From: Lytechinus variegatus
Taxonomy: Eukaryota > Echinodermata > Echinoidea > Temnopleuroida > Toxopneustidae
Direction of reading: 5' to 3'
Assembly (NCBI RefSeq): GCF_018143015.1
Contig: NC_054747.1
Span: 62,001 to 126,000, forward strand
Length of the DNA stretch: 64,000 nt
Shown here: positions 47,040 to 56,771 of the stretch, piece after piece
Position numbering within the stretch: position 1 is the first letter of the stretch
How the letters are laid out: the number at the start of each line of letters is the position of its first letter
Notes under the pieces: generated by a model
Told to the model about the DNA's origin: nothing
The model's input: only the letters and a program-made list of their open reading frames with translations
Database searches by the model: none
Position numbers and translations under genes: made by a program

Positions 47040-47580
47040 CAATGCTATAATAAATACTATTAACTATTAGCTTAATCTTCTGAAAATGGGTAGGATAGGT
47101 CTAACTCTCATGTCACAGCTAGCATCATCTGAGAGCATTTCCAAACAGCAGAGGGATGATGATGAAGTGAAGGCCATCATTAGAGCTGCATGTACCTCAA
47201 CTTCAACAAAGATGAATTTCCGTATTATTATTAATTACCTCTCATCGCGAGCTGCCAGAATCTCGAGATGCTAATGCTGCAGGACAAAACTTAATATCTG
47301 CTCTCTGCCGTACGTCACCCAGGATGATATATCTACTAGGTATCAGTTTGTACAAGGATCATATATTTGGTCCAGAATAACTGAGTGTTATCATGCACAA
47401 ATTAGGCATATGATAATGAAATTCAAAGGAGATAATAGCTTAAAAGTACACATCCGTCGACCTAACAAAACTCCTACAGCACCACGTCCAGTTCTTGAGA
47501 ATCAAGCTATGCAACCTATCAGTAATAATATCAGTAATAATATACACCCTGGTCTGATAACGTTATTAGGCTTTCATTGA
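47040..47580 (+). pseudogene. unidentified decayed coding-like stretch
   Basis: After a pyrimidine tract and AG (tctttttctttccag at about 47,022) there is protein-like text split between frames: MGRIGLTLMSQLASSESISK early, then SRDANAAGQNLISALCRTSP. A third open frame, KGDNSLKVHIRRPNKTPTAP, ends in a stop near 47,580. I do not recognise the protein. It lies in the loop of the foldback, so it may be a remnant of that element's own gene or of captured host sequence. Confidence 0.35.
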
Positions 47581-47771
47581 ATGGGCCAGATCAAAGTCCT
47601 GAAATGTCAGGTTTTCAAGAGTTTACTCTTTGCTGAAGTTGAGACACTTAACTTTACTATGACAAAATTTACTATGACAAAAGCTGCAGCTCTAATAATT
47701 GCCTTATTTTAATTCTTCATCATTGTCCCTGGCTATATGAAAATGTTCTTGGATGGTGCTTGTCATTAGAG

Positions 47772-48658
47772 TGTTATATATAAGAATAATTTTAGAAGAA
47801 TTGTAAAAGCAATTACATTCATCTATTAGTTATTTCCCTTTAAGGATAGCCAAGAATTGTAAAGAACATTCAAGAATGTCTTTTTATTATGCAGGCCTTG
47901 CCTATTTAAAGGCCAAGGAGTTGTATTGTTATTTCTGAATAGAGATTAGGAACAATAGGCTTAGCTATGTTATTGACACTGTTGATTTCAATGAGGTCAT
48001 TCAAGAGTGTTCTGGATTTTGACTGCTCCTGAAAGGAGAAAGTTCTTTTGGAAGACAATTCTAGAAGCTTGTAGATTAGTCGAAATTTGAGAATGATCTA
48101 GAACACTTGTAATTAGTATAAAAGCTGCAGATTTTTCAAGATGATCATCACATCATTAGATCACTTCATCATCACACCATCACATCATATGAGAGCAGGA
48201 GATCACTTCACCAGATCAGATCAGAGCAGTTTAAGCATCAATGAACTGTTTGCAGTTATTTTGAGAGAGAAATTATCAGTTCTCATCGAGATCATCAACA
48301 TCATCAACCTGTTCAATGAACACGCTTCAACCCATGGATTGCTGAAATTGACTGTTAATCATCATCAACATCGTCTTCACGGACATTTCAACTCGTTGCA
48401 GTGACTCTTATTATTCATCGGACTTCAACATCAGTTTCATCATCGCCATCATTGTGAATTTTCGCCAGTCAACTGGGATTTTTATCATTTGGATTATTAC
48501 TTGGATATAGCATCATCACTTCGGGATTTTACATCGGACACTTCAAGAGATTTATGTAAGATCATTATTTGTTTTATTTATGTATAATTATTTCCTGTAA
48601 TAAAAAAAAGAGGAAATTAAAAATCAATTTACTTGTTATTTGTTGCAGTATCGTAACA
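47772..48658 (+). repeat. 5' LTR of the Gmr1-like element
   Basis: 887 bp, beginning TGTTATATATAAG and ending with CA. It has a TATAA-type word (agtataaaagctgc at about 48,115) that could be the core promoter, and an AATAAA-type poly(A) signal near 48,598 (ctgtaataaaaaa). Confidence 0.9.
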
Positions 48659-48666
48659 AATAATTT

Positions 48667-48684
48667 TGGGGGCTTGTCCGGGAA
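48667..48684 (+). promoter_or_regulatory. primer-binding site, tRNA-Pro type
   Basis: Eight bases after the LTR the text tgggggcttgtccgggaa is, as I recall it, one or two bases away from the proline-tRNA primer site of many retroviruses and Gypsy elements. First-strand cDNA synthesis would start here. Confidence 0.7.
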
Positions 48685-48837
48685 ACGAAAACCAAATTTG
48701 TACGAGCCAAGGCAATTTGAAACGAAAACCAAATTTGTATAAGCCAATTTGAAACTAAAAACAGTTTTTCAGGAAACGAAAGCCAATTTGAGACGAAAGT
48801 CAATTTGAAACAAAAGCCAATTTGAATTGGAAACATT

Positions 48838-51800
48838 TTGGAAAGTTCTAGAATATACTGTACTGTGTTATTACGTGCTTGTATTTGTGTATATTTCACT
48901 ATGGCTACATTCGATGTTGAAGAATTTCTTGCAATGACAGAATTGTCATATGATCATTTGAAGTCACTGAAGAAAGATGATTTGATAACAGTTTGTGATC
49001 ATTTGGGTGTATCTCTAGCCCCAGGTTTAAAGAAGGTAGAGATAATTGACTTATTAGCTAGTCACATGAAGCTTACAGAGGAGTCTGAAACTTCTATTAC
49101 TATGTCAGAGGATGCTCAGATCCAACTAGCAAAAATAGAATTGGAAAAAGAGAAAATAAACATTGAAAAGGAGAGAATGAGATTGGAGTACCAGTTAAAG
49201 TTGAAAGAAATGGAGTTAGCTCATGCAAATACTATTTCCGCTAAAGATAAATCTCCCCAAGGCTTTGATGTGGCGAAAAACATTCGCCTTGTGCCAAAAT
49301 TTGATGAAGAGGGAGTTGATACATATTTTGTGTCATTTGAAAAAGTGGCCAAGAGACTGAATTGGCCCGAGGAATACTGGACTCTTCTCCTTCAAAGTGT
49401 TTTTGTTGGAAAGGCTGCAAAAGTCTATTCTTCACTCTCTGAAACGCAATCATGTGACTATGCTACAGTAAAAGAAACAATTCTCAATGCATATGAGTTA
49501 GTACCAGAAGCGTACAGACATAAATTTAGGAACATGCAAAGACAATCAGGCCAGACATATGTTGAATTTGCTAGGGAACAAGAAATGATGTTCGATAAGT
49601 GGTACAGATCACTGAAAGTTGACAAAGATTTTGTTCACCTTAGGGAAGTTGTCCTCCTAGAAGAATTCAAAAAGAGTCTTCCTTTTGGCATTAAATCTCA
49701 CTTAGGTGACCACAGAGTTACTGAAGTCAGTAAAGCAGCCATAGTAGCTGATGAATTTGAGGTCACACATAAGGGTAGTGGAGATAGGCCTCCTTTCAAG
49801 AATTATTGGAAAAAGAAAGGTAAAGGGTCATTTGAATCCCACAATAAACCTAGTGAGGGAAAATATGCAAGCAAGGACAAAGACGCTAACAAGAATCAGG
49901 CTAGTGGGGGCACAGAATCAACCAAAAGGTCTGGGAGTCGTAGTTCCAAAATTTGTACTCATTGTCATAAATCGGGACATTTGAAAGAATCATGTTGGAA
50001 ATTGGTTGGAATGCCAACCAAAACTAAGAAAGACATGGGTTTTGTCAAGCAAACAAGTGTTCCCTCGATGGAGTTTGTTCCATCAGAGCCCAATCAAGAT
50101 GTTGAGAGTGTTTCTCTGGTATTTGCTGATAAAGTCAAACAGGTTGATGAAACTTTTAGAAGTTTTTTGCATGATGGTGAAGTATCCCCTTGTTCGACTG
50201 GTGCTGCTGGTAGGTCAGTGGTGATCCTTAGGGATACAGGGGCTGCACAGTCCCTGATGGCGCCAGGTGATTCGGCTCTTCCTCTGGAGAGTTCAGAAAA
50301 GGCCAACGTCTTAGTTCAAGGTATTGGCCCAAATTTCATGTCGGTCCCTTTGCATAAGGTCGACTTAAAGTGTGACCTAGTTAGTGGTCCTGTGACTGTT
50401 GGTGTCGTTCCAGAATTACCCATGAAAGGTGTTGATTTCTTGTTAGGTAACGACTTGGCTGGAGATAAAGTTGTTGCATCTCCAGTGGTTTCGGAAAAGC
50501 CCGTTGAGGTAGCTGAAACTGAATTGTTGCAGGAAGATTTTCCAGGGATTTTCCCGGATTGTGTTGTTACTAGGTCTCAGACTCGTAGAGCTGAAAAGGA
50601 TGATGCGGAATCTGCTGATGTAGAGGAGAGTACTGATGTCTGGTTAGCTGAAACCTTTTTCAAGGATTTGAATGGGGATAGTGTTGAAGGCTCTGTTGCT
50701 AACAATGATAGTTTGTTTAGTAAATCCTCCCTAGTACAGGCACAACAGGCAGACCCAGAATTAAAAAGCTTGTCACAAAAAGCATGTTCTGAGGCTGAGG
50801 CTGATAAGGTTCCTGAGTGCTTTTATGTCAAAGATGACATTTTGATGAGGAAATGGAGACCTCCCCGGAGACCAGCTGATGAAGATTGGTGTATAATTCA
50901 CCAGGTTGTAGTTCCTCCTTGTTACCGCACAGATATTCTGAAAATGGCTCATGAGTTACCTATGGCAGGTCATGTCGGTATTCGGAAGACAGAAGATAGA
51001 ATTATGAGGCATTTCTATTGGCCTAAGATGCACAAAGATGTTGTGCATTTCTGTAAGACGTGTCACACATGTCAGATTATTGGTAAGGCACAGCCTTCTA
51101 TCAAGCCTGCTCCATTGATACCCATTCCTGCATTTGATGAACCTTTTACTAGGGTTCTTGTTGATTGTGTCGGACCCTTACCCAGAACGAGGTCGGGTCA
51201 CAGATTTCTCCTGACGATTATGGACTTGTCTACACGGTTTCCAGAGGCGATACCTTTGAGAAGTATCACTGCAAAGACAGTGGTGCAGGCGTTAGTGCAT
51301 TTTTTCACTAGGTACGGTCTGCCGAAGGAAATTCAATCTGATCAAGGGTCAAATTTCATGTCAGGAATATTTCAGCAAGTTATGAAGGAGTTGGGAATAA
51401 AGCAGATCAAGTCCTCTGCTTATCACCCACAGTCCCAAGGAGCGTTAGAACGCTATCATCAGACTTTGAAGACCATGATTAGGGCTTATTGTGAAGACTA
51501 TCCCGATGACTGGGACAAAGGGATCTCATTCCTACTGTTTGCAACTAGGGATTCCCCAAATGAGTCCACAGGTTTCAGTCCATTTGAATTGGTCTATGGT
51601 CATGAGGTTAGGGGTCCTCTAAAGCTTATCAAAGAGAGGTTTATGGTTCAGGATGATGATGTAAACCTTCTAGACTATGTGTCAAAGTTTAGAGAAAGGC
51701 TCTCAAAAGCTTGTGATGTGGCTAAGGAACACTTGAAAGAGTCGCAGGGAAAAATGAAAGCTCAAGCTGACAAAAATGCAAAAGAGCGAAGTTTCAAGCC

Positions 51801-53535
51801 TGGAGACAAAGTATTAGTGTTGTTGCCTTTGCAAGGTGAGCCCTTGAAAGCTAGGTTTAGTGGTCCCTACATAGTCAAAAAGAAATTGAATGATGTCAAC
51901 TATGTGATCAGTACCCCTGATCGAAGAAAGTCTCAAAGAGTTTGTCATGTAAACATGTTGAAAGAATACTTTGAGCGAGAGGATAGTCAGCCAATAGGTA
52001 CAACACAGGTCAAAGAAGAAGAAAAACATGTAAATGTACATGAAGAAGAATGCTATGGAAAGACAGATAATGAGTTGACATATACAGATGTATCTAAGAA
52101 CGAACCATGTGGTAGAAAGTTGTCTAACTCAGAGATGTTAGGAAACATGGATGAGGCATTAAAACACCTGCCTGAAGATCAAAGAAATGATATATCTGGC
52201 CTGTTAAGAGAATATGAGAATGTATGTAAAGACAAACCAGGTCGTACACCTTTAACTGTACATGATGTAGACGTAGGTGATGTAAGACCTATCAAACAGA
52301 ATCCTTATAGGCTCAATCCAAGCAAGTTGGAAATGGTGAATAAGGAAATACAGTTTATGTTAGATAATGACATAATCGAACCGAGTCAGAGTAGTTGGAG
52401 TTCTCCCATTGTAATGGTTCCAAAGCCAGACGGCTCTCAGAGATTTTGCATTGATTACCGGAAGGTAAATGCAGTAACTAAGACTGACTCGTATCCAATT
52501 CCTAGGTTAGAAGATTGTATTGATAGGGTTGGAAATTCTGCCTATATCACAAAGATAGACTTGCTTAAAGGATATTGGCAAGTGCCACTGACTGACCGAG
52601 CCAAAGAGATATCGGCCTTTGTTACACCTGAAGGCTTGTTTCAATGCAAAGTCATGCCTTTTGGAATGAAAAATGCACCAGCAACCTTCCAAAGGTTGAC
52701 AAATCAAGTGATTGCCGGACTTGACAATTGTGTCGTATACATAGACGACATCCTAGTATACAGTGATACTTGGAATGATCATCTGAATCATTTGCGAGCA
52801 CTGTTTGACAGGCTGGACAAAGCCAATCTAGTAGTGAATCTGATGAAAAGTGAATTTGCCAAGGCAAAGGTCACATATCTTGGTCATGTGGTTGGTCAAG
52901 GGCAAGTGCTACCAAGAGAAGCCAAGATACAAGCTATCTTAGACTTCCCAATTCCCACAACTAAGAAAGAATTGCTCAGATTCTTAGGTATGAGTGGCTT
53001 CTACAGGAAATTTGTTCCAAATTTCAGTACTGTGGTTAGTCCTCTGACAAACCTGCTGAAGGCAAAAGTGAAGTATGTTTGGTCTGACGAATGTCAAAGA
53101 TCATTTGAGAAATTAAAGGCCATTTTGGTGAATGAGCCTGTTTTGGCAGCTCCAAACTTCACAAAGCCGTTCAAAGTAGCTATTGATGCATGTGATGTTG
53201 GAGTAGGAGCAGTATTGCTCCAAGAAGATGAAGAAGGCATCGAAAAACCAGTGTGCTACTTCTCTAAGAAACTCAATCGGTTTCAAAAGAAATACCCAAC
53301 TATTGAAAAAGAGGCCCTGAGTCTCGTACTAGCCCTTCAGCAGTTTGAGGTGTATCTAACCAATGGAGAGATTACAGTCTATACAGATCACAATCCTCTT
53401 GTGTTTTTGGAGAAATTCAAAACAAAGAATCAAAGACTGTACAGATGGAGCCTAATGCTCCAACCATTCCCTTTGAAAATTGTACACATAAAGGGAAAGA
53501 ATAATGTAATTGCTGATGCTCTGTCAAGAGTATAA
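48838..53535 (+). CDS. gag-pol polyprotein of the Gmr1-like element
   Basis: 1,565 codons; translation may really begin at the second ATG, 48,901 (MATFDVEEF). In order: a coiled coil (residues about 85-135); a capsid region (about 145-313) whose text FDEEGVDTYFVSFEKVAKRL and LQSVFVGKAAKVYSSL resembles the SCAN fold; a CCHC knuckle CTHCHKSGHLKESC (about 373); a protease with DTGA (about 466); an integrase HHCC domain (HVGIRKTEDRIMRHFYWP, about 703-748) and DDE core with IQSDQGSNF and ERYHQTLK (about 770-890); a reverse transcriptase with YIDDILVYSD (about 1,145-1,355); and RNase H to the end (IADALSRV). A single frame implies gag and pol are made as one protein or split by processing. Only the structural order is judged here. 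Confidence 0.9.
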   Translation: MESSRIYCTVLLRACICVYFTMATFDVEEFLAMTELSYDHLKSLKKDDLITVCDHLGVSLAPGLKKVEIIDLLASHMKLTEESETSITMSEDAQIQLAKIELEKEKINIEKERMRLEYQLKLKEMELAHANTISAKDKSPQGFDVAKNIRLVPKFDEEGVDTYFVSFEKVAKRLNWPEEYWTLLLQSVFVGKAAKVYSSLSETQSCDYATVKETILNAYELVPEAYRHKFRNMQRQSGQTYVEFAREQEMMFDKWYRSLKVDKDFVHLREVVLLEEFKKSLPFGIKSHLGDHRVTEVSKAAIVADEFEVTHKGSGDRPPFKNYWKKKGKGSFESHNKPSEGKYASKDKDANKNQASGGTESTKRSGSRSSKICTHCHKSGHLKESCWKLVGMPTKTKKDMGFVKQTSVPSMEFVPSEPNQDVESVSLVFADKVKQVDETFRSFLHDGEVSPCSTGAAGRSVVILRDTGAAQSLMAPGDSALPLESSEKANVLVQGIGPNFMSVPLHKVDLKCDLVSGPVTVGVVPELPMKGVDFLLGNDLAGDKVVASPVVSEKPVEVAETELLQEDFPGIFPDCVVTRSQTRRAEKDDAESADVEESTDVWLAETFFKDLNGDSVEGSVANNDSLFSKSSLVQAQQADPELKSLSQKACSEAEADKVPECFYVKDDILMRKWRPPRRPADEDWCIIHQVVVPPCYRTDILKMAHELPMAGHVGIRKTEDRIMRHFYWPKMHKDVVHFCKTCHTCQIIGKAQPSIKPAPLIPIPAFDEPFTRVLVDCVGPLPRTRSGHRFLLTIMDLSTRFPEAIPLRSITAKTVVQALVHFFTRYGLPKEIQSDQGSNFMSGIFQQVMKELGIKQIKSSAYHPQSQGALERYHQTLKTMIRAYCEDYPDDWDKGISFLLFATRDSPNESTGFSPFELVYGHEVRGPLKLIKERFMVQDDDVNLLDYVSKFRERLSKACDVAKEHLKESQGKMKAQADKNAKERSFKPGDKVLVLLPLQGEPLKARFSGPYIVKKKLNDVNYVISTPDRRKSQRVCHVNMLKEYFEREDSQPIGTTQVKEEEKHVNVHEEECYGKTDNELTYTDVSKNEPCGRKLSNSEMLGNMDEALKHLPEDQRNDISGLLREYENVCKDKPGRTPLTVHDVDVGDVRPIKQNPYRLNPSKLEMVNKEIQFMLDNDIIEPSQSSWSSPIVMVPKPDGSQRFCIDYRKVNAVTKTDSYPIPRLEDCIDRVGNSAYITKIDLLKGYWQVPLTDRAKEISAFVTPEGLFQCKVMPFGMKNAPATFQRLTNQVIAGLDNCVVYIDDILVYSDTWNDHLNHLRALFDRLDKANLVVNLMKSEFAKAKVTYLGHVVGQGQVLPREAKIQAILDFPIPTTKKELLRFLGMSGFYRKFVPNFSTVVSPLTNLLKAKVKYVWSDECQRSFEKLKAILVNEPVLAAPNFTKPFKVAIDACDVGVGAVLLQEDEEGIEKPVCYFSKKLNRFQKKYPTIEKEALSLVLALQQFEVYLTNGEITVYTDHNPLVFLEKFKTKNQRLYRWSLMLQPFPLKIVHIKGKNNVIADALSRV

Positions 53536-53736
53536 AAAGTGAAATTATTCATGATTTTGACCAAGTGTGTCATTTGAAGAAAACATCTTTGATGTTCATT
53601 TATTTTAACATGTTCGTTAAGTACTATATTTTTGTACACGATAAATGTAAATGATTTATCAAGATGACTTTGAACAGTTAAAAGAAAAAAAATAATCATA
53701 AAGAAACCTTTACTACGGTAAAGCTTTCTTTTCTCC

Positions 53737-53747
53737 GGTGGGGGAGG
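53737..53747 (+). promoter_or_regulatory. polypurine tract
   Basis: The purine run ggtgggggagg immediately precedes the 3' LTR, the usual position of the plus-strand primer. Confidence 0.7.
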
Positions 53748-54635
53748 TGTTATATATAAGAATAATTTTAGAAGAATTGTAAAAGCAATTACATTCATCT
53801 ATTAGTTATTTCCCTTTAAGGATAGCCAAGAATTGTAAAGAACATTCAAGAATGTCTTTTTATTATGCAGGCCTTGCCTATTTAAAAGGCCAAGGAGTTG
53901 TATTGTTATTTCTGAATAGAGATTAGGAACAATAGGCTTAGCTATGTTATTGACACTGTTGATTTCAATGAGGTCATTCAAGAGTGTTCTGGATTTTGAC
54001 TGCTCCTGAAAGGAGAAAGTTCTTTTGGAAGACAATTCTAGAAGCTTGTAGATTAGTCGAAATTTGAGAATGATCTAGAACACTTGTAATTAGTATAAAA
54101 GCTGCAGATTTTTCAAGATGATCATCACATCAGTAGATCACATCATGATCACACCATCACATCATATGAGAGCATGAGATCACTTCACCAGATCAGATCA
54201 GAGCAGTTTATGCATCAATGAACTGTTTGCAGTTATTTTGAGAGAGAAATTATCAGTTCTCATCGAGATCATCAACATCATCAACCTGTTCAATGAACAC
54301 GCTTCAACCCATGGATTGCTGAAATTGACTGTTAATCATCATCAACATCGTCTTCACGGACATTTCAACTCGTTGCAGTGACTCTTATTATTCATCGGAC
54401 TTCAACCTCAGTTTCATCATCGCCATCATTGTGAATTTTCGCCAGTCAACTGGGATTTTTATCATTTGGATTATTACTTGGATATAGCATCATCACTTCG
54501 GGATTTTACATCGGACACTTCAAGAGATTTATGTAAGATCATTATTTGTTTTATTTATGTATAATTATTTCCTGTAATAAAAAAAAGAGGAAATTAAAAA
54601 TCAATTTACTTGTTATTTGTTGCAGTATCGTATCA
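53748..54635 (+). repeat. 3' LTR of the Gmr1-like element
   Basis: 888 bp, over 99 per cent identical to the 5' LTR by eye, with the same TG...CA ends. Confidence 0.9.
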
Positions 54636-54639
54636 AGAG

Positions 54640-55259
54640 TTAGGCCTATCCTTTCCATTTACAGATTAAGTTATAGTTTATAGCATTGATTGTAGCATTT
54701 GAGGTTAGTGACCTATTGCAACAGATAAATTAGTATCTTGATTTAGATTTATAAAATGCATATGTAAATGCTGCTACTTTAGACAAATTCACCATTTCAA
54801 ATTATATCATACATGATTTTTTTTACACTTTTGGCAATGCATTATATTAAAAAGTGCTGTTTTATATCGATTTCACCTCGAACTTGTATTTTGACGTCAT
54901 CATTGGTCAAGGAATTAACTATTGAATTTGTGTTCATTTTCCACGCAGGTCAGTTTTTTCCCATCAGAATCACTATATACAATGAAGTTATCAAGTTATC
55001 GACCTATTTACTTAAATTCCCTGACGTTATTGATATAGTTGATTGCCTTCTAACCCCTGAATATATTTTCCATGGCCATTATTTATCCTTATTTCAGAGT
55101 GAAATTATTAAACATCCAAGTTTTCATTACAAATAGGTATCTTTCTTTTTATAATTCACAAATAAAATGTAAATATAATGAATTGCTTTCTGTTTTTTTT
55201 TTTTGGGGGGGGGGGAATCATGCATGGATGTATAAATATTTATTAACTTTCGACCCTTG
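54640..55259. other. loop sequence of the foldback, no gene recognised
   Basis: AT-rich sequence between the 3' LTR and the right foldback arm. The open frame at 54,813-55,136 is AT-driven and has no recognisable protein features. A T-run/G-run junction sits at 55,195-55,215. Confidence 0.45.
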
Positions 55260-56453
55260 ACTTTGGATATCAAAGGTGAAGGATTATTCTTTATGATTAT
55301 TTTGTGCCTTTTCATCTTCTTTTGACACCAAAATCACCAACATGCAGCGTTTTAATTCAGAGATACCATTATACGATATGTAGCCTATGGAAATAGGTCA
55401 TTGGCCTTTGACTTTGAACTTAATGGATTAATATGCATTCTTGGTACTTAATTTTATTTCATTTAATCTTCCTGTAAGAACCTCAGCATTTTGACACCAA
55501 GATCACCAACCTGCGACTTTTCATCTCAGAGATACCATTATACCGTATAAAATGTAAAAAGGTCATTGACCTTTAAAAGGCTTTGACCTTGAATTTCATT
55601 GGTAAATGAGCACTGTAGGTACTTTATTTGTCTTTATTTGATCTTCTTGTAAGAATCTGTGCATTGTAACACAAAAATCACCAATCTGCGCCTTTTTATC
55701 TCAGAGATACCAATGTACGGTATATATGGTATATAATGTAAAAAGGGTCATTGATCTTTGAAAGCCTTTGACCTTGAATTTCATTGGTGAATGAGCATTG
55801 CCAGCTACTTGATTTAATCTTCATGTACTAAGAATCTGTGCATTTTGACACCAAGATCACCAACCTGAGCCTTTTCATCTCAGATATACCATTATGCCGT
55901 ATTTGGTATATAATTTTTAAAAAGGTCAATGACCTTTGAAAGGCTTTGACCTTGATTATTTTTGTTTAATGTGCATTCTGGGGACTTAATTTCATTTTAT
56001 TTGATCTTCCTATAAGAACCTCTGCATTTTGACACCAAGATCACCAACCTGTGCCTTTTCATCTCAGAGATACCATAATACCGTAAATGGTATATAATGT
56101 AAAAAAGGTCATTGACATTGAAAGGCCTTGACCTTGAATTTCATCGGTGAATGAGCATTGTAGGTACTTGATTTTATTTTATTTGATCTTCTTGTAAGAA
56201 TCTGTGCATTTTGACACCATGATCACCAACCTGTAATATTTTATCTGGGAGATACCATGAAACAGTATATTTAAAAAGGTCATTGACCTTTGACCTTGAA
56301 AAAAATAAACACTTTCCCCAACCTGTATTCTTCCTAACTTTTTTTTGGTAAATGTTGACACCAATACCTACTCAAATCAGTCAAAAAAACATTTCCAATA
56401 ATTTTATTCCAGATAGTTACTTATTATGGGATACTATTCCTGGATTTTCTGAT

Positions 56454-56568
56454 GTCCAAAAGTATTCATACCCCTGTCATGAACCACAAGTTAATAATCA
56501 ATTGAATAGCCTTTATTTGCAATGACTGCCTCCAGACGTCTCCTATAGTATTTTGGGGTCAGATTTAG
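56454..56568 (-). pseudogene. Tc1-like inner repeat and transposase C-terminus
   Basis: The repeat word gtccaaaagtattcatacccc (56,454-56,474) matches the terminal repeat at 45,720. Just beyond, on the minus strand, coding text reads TPKYYRRRLEAVIANKGYSI, then DY and a stop at 56,491-56,493. This is the C-terminal wording of Tc1-like transposases. Upstream coding sequence is lost. Together with 45,720 it implies a Tc1-like element that was split by the foldback insertion. Confidence 0.6.
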
Positions 56569-56771
56569 CTGACCCCCAAAAATGACATCCATACTACACT
56601 CGCACCAGGCACCAAGAATTCCAGAAATTGTCCAGGAGGTTCCTGAAGATTAATCTAAACATATGCTACCGAAAACAATGGCTATGAAGTAAATAAAACT
56701 GAACAAATATCAAAACGCTGAGGAGCAATGAAGAGGTCGACCTGCCAGGCGAGCCATCAATAAAGCCAATT

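Larger units (their letters stand above)
47772..54635 (+). mobile_element. Gmr1-like Ty3/Gypsy LTR retrotransposon, looks whole and young
   Basis: A 6,864-bp element with two LTRs of about 888 bp, a primer-binding site, one long uninterrupted gag-pol frame and a polypurine tract. It is flanked by a 4-bp duplication AGAG (47,768-47,771 and 54,636-54,639). The pol order is protease, integrase, reverse transcriptase, RNase H. That copia-like order within a Gypsy RT lineage defines the Gmr1-like group of deuterostomes. The LTRs differ by about seven substitutions and one single-base gap, under 1 per cent. Insertion was therefore recent, perhaps within the last million years or so if typical animal rates apply (inference). 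No breaks were noticed in the coding frame. Confidence 0.9.
45897..56437. mobile_element. long inverted-repeat (foldback) element enclosing an LTR element
   Basis: The left arm (about 45,897-46,920) and right arm (about 55,260-56,437) are inverted copies. Both contain 'tctggaataaaattattgg', then 'tgatttgagtaggtat', then tandem units of about 175 bp with 'ggtatctctgagat', 'ttggtgatc', 'gtcaaaatgcac' and 'aaaggtcaatgacctttt'. There are five units on the left and about six on the right. The loop holds an unidentified remnant and the 6.9-kb Gmr1-like element. Without the latter the loop is about 1.5 kb. Confidence 0.8.

Noticed and set aside
54813-55136. 107-codon open frame after the 3' LTR
   Set aside because: AT-driven, no protein-like pattern, no splice sites, no link to a known family.
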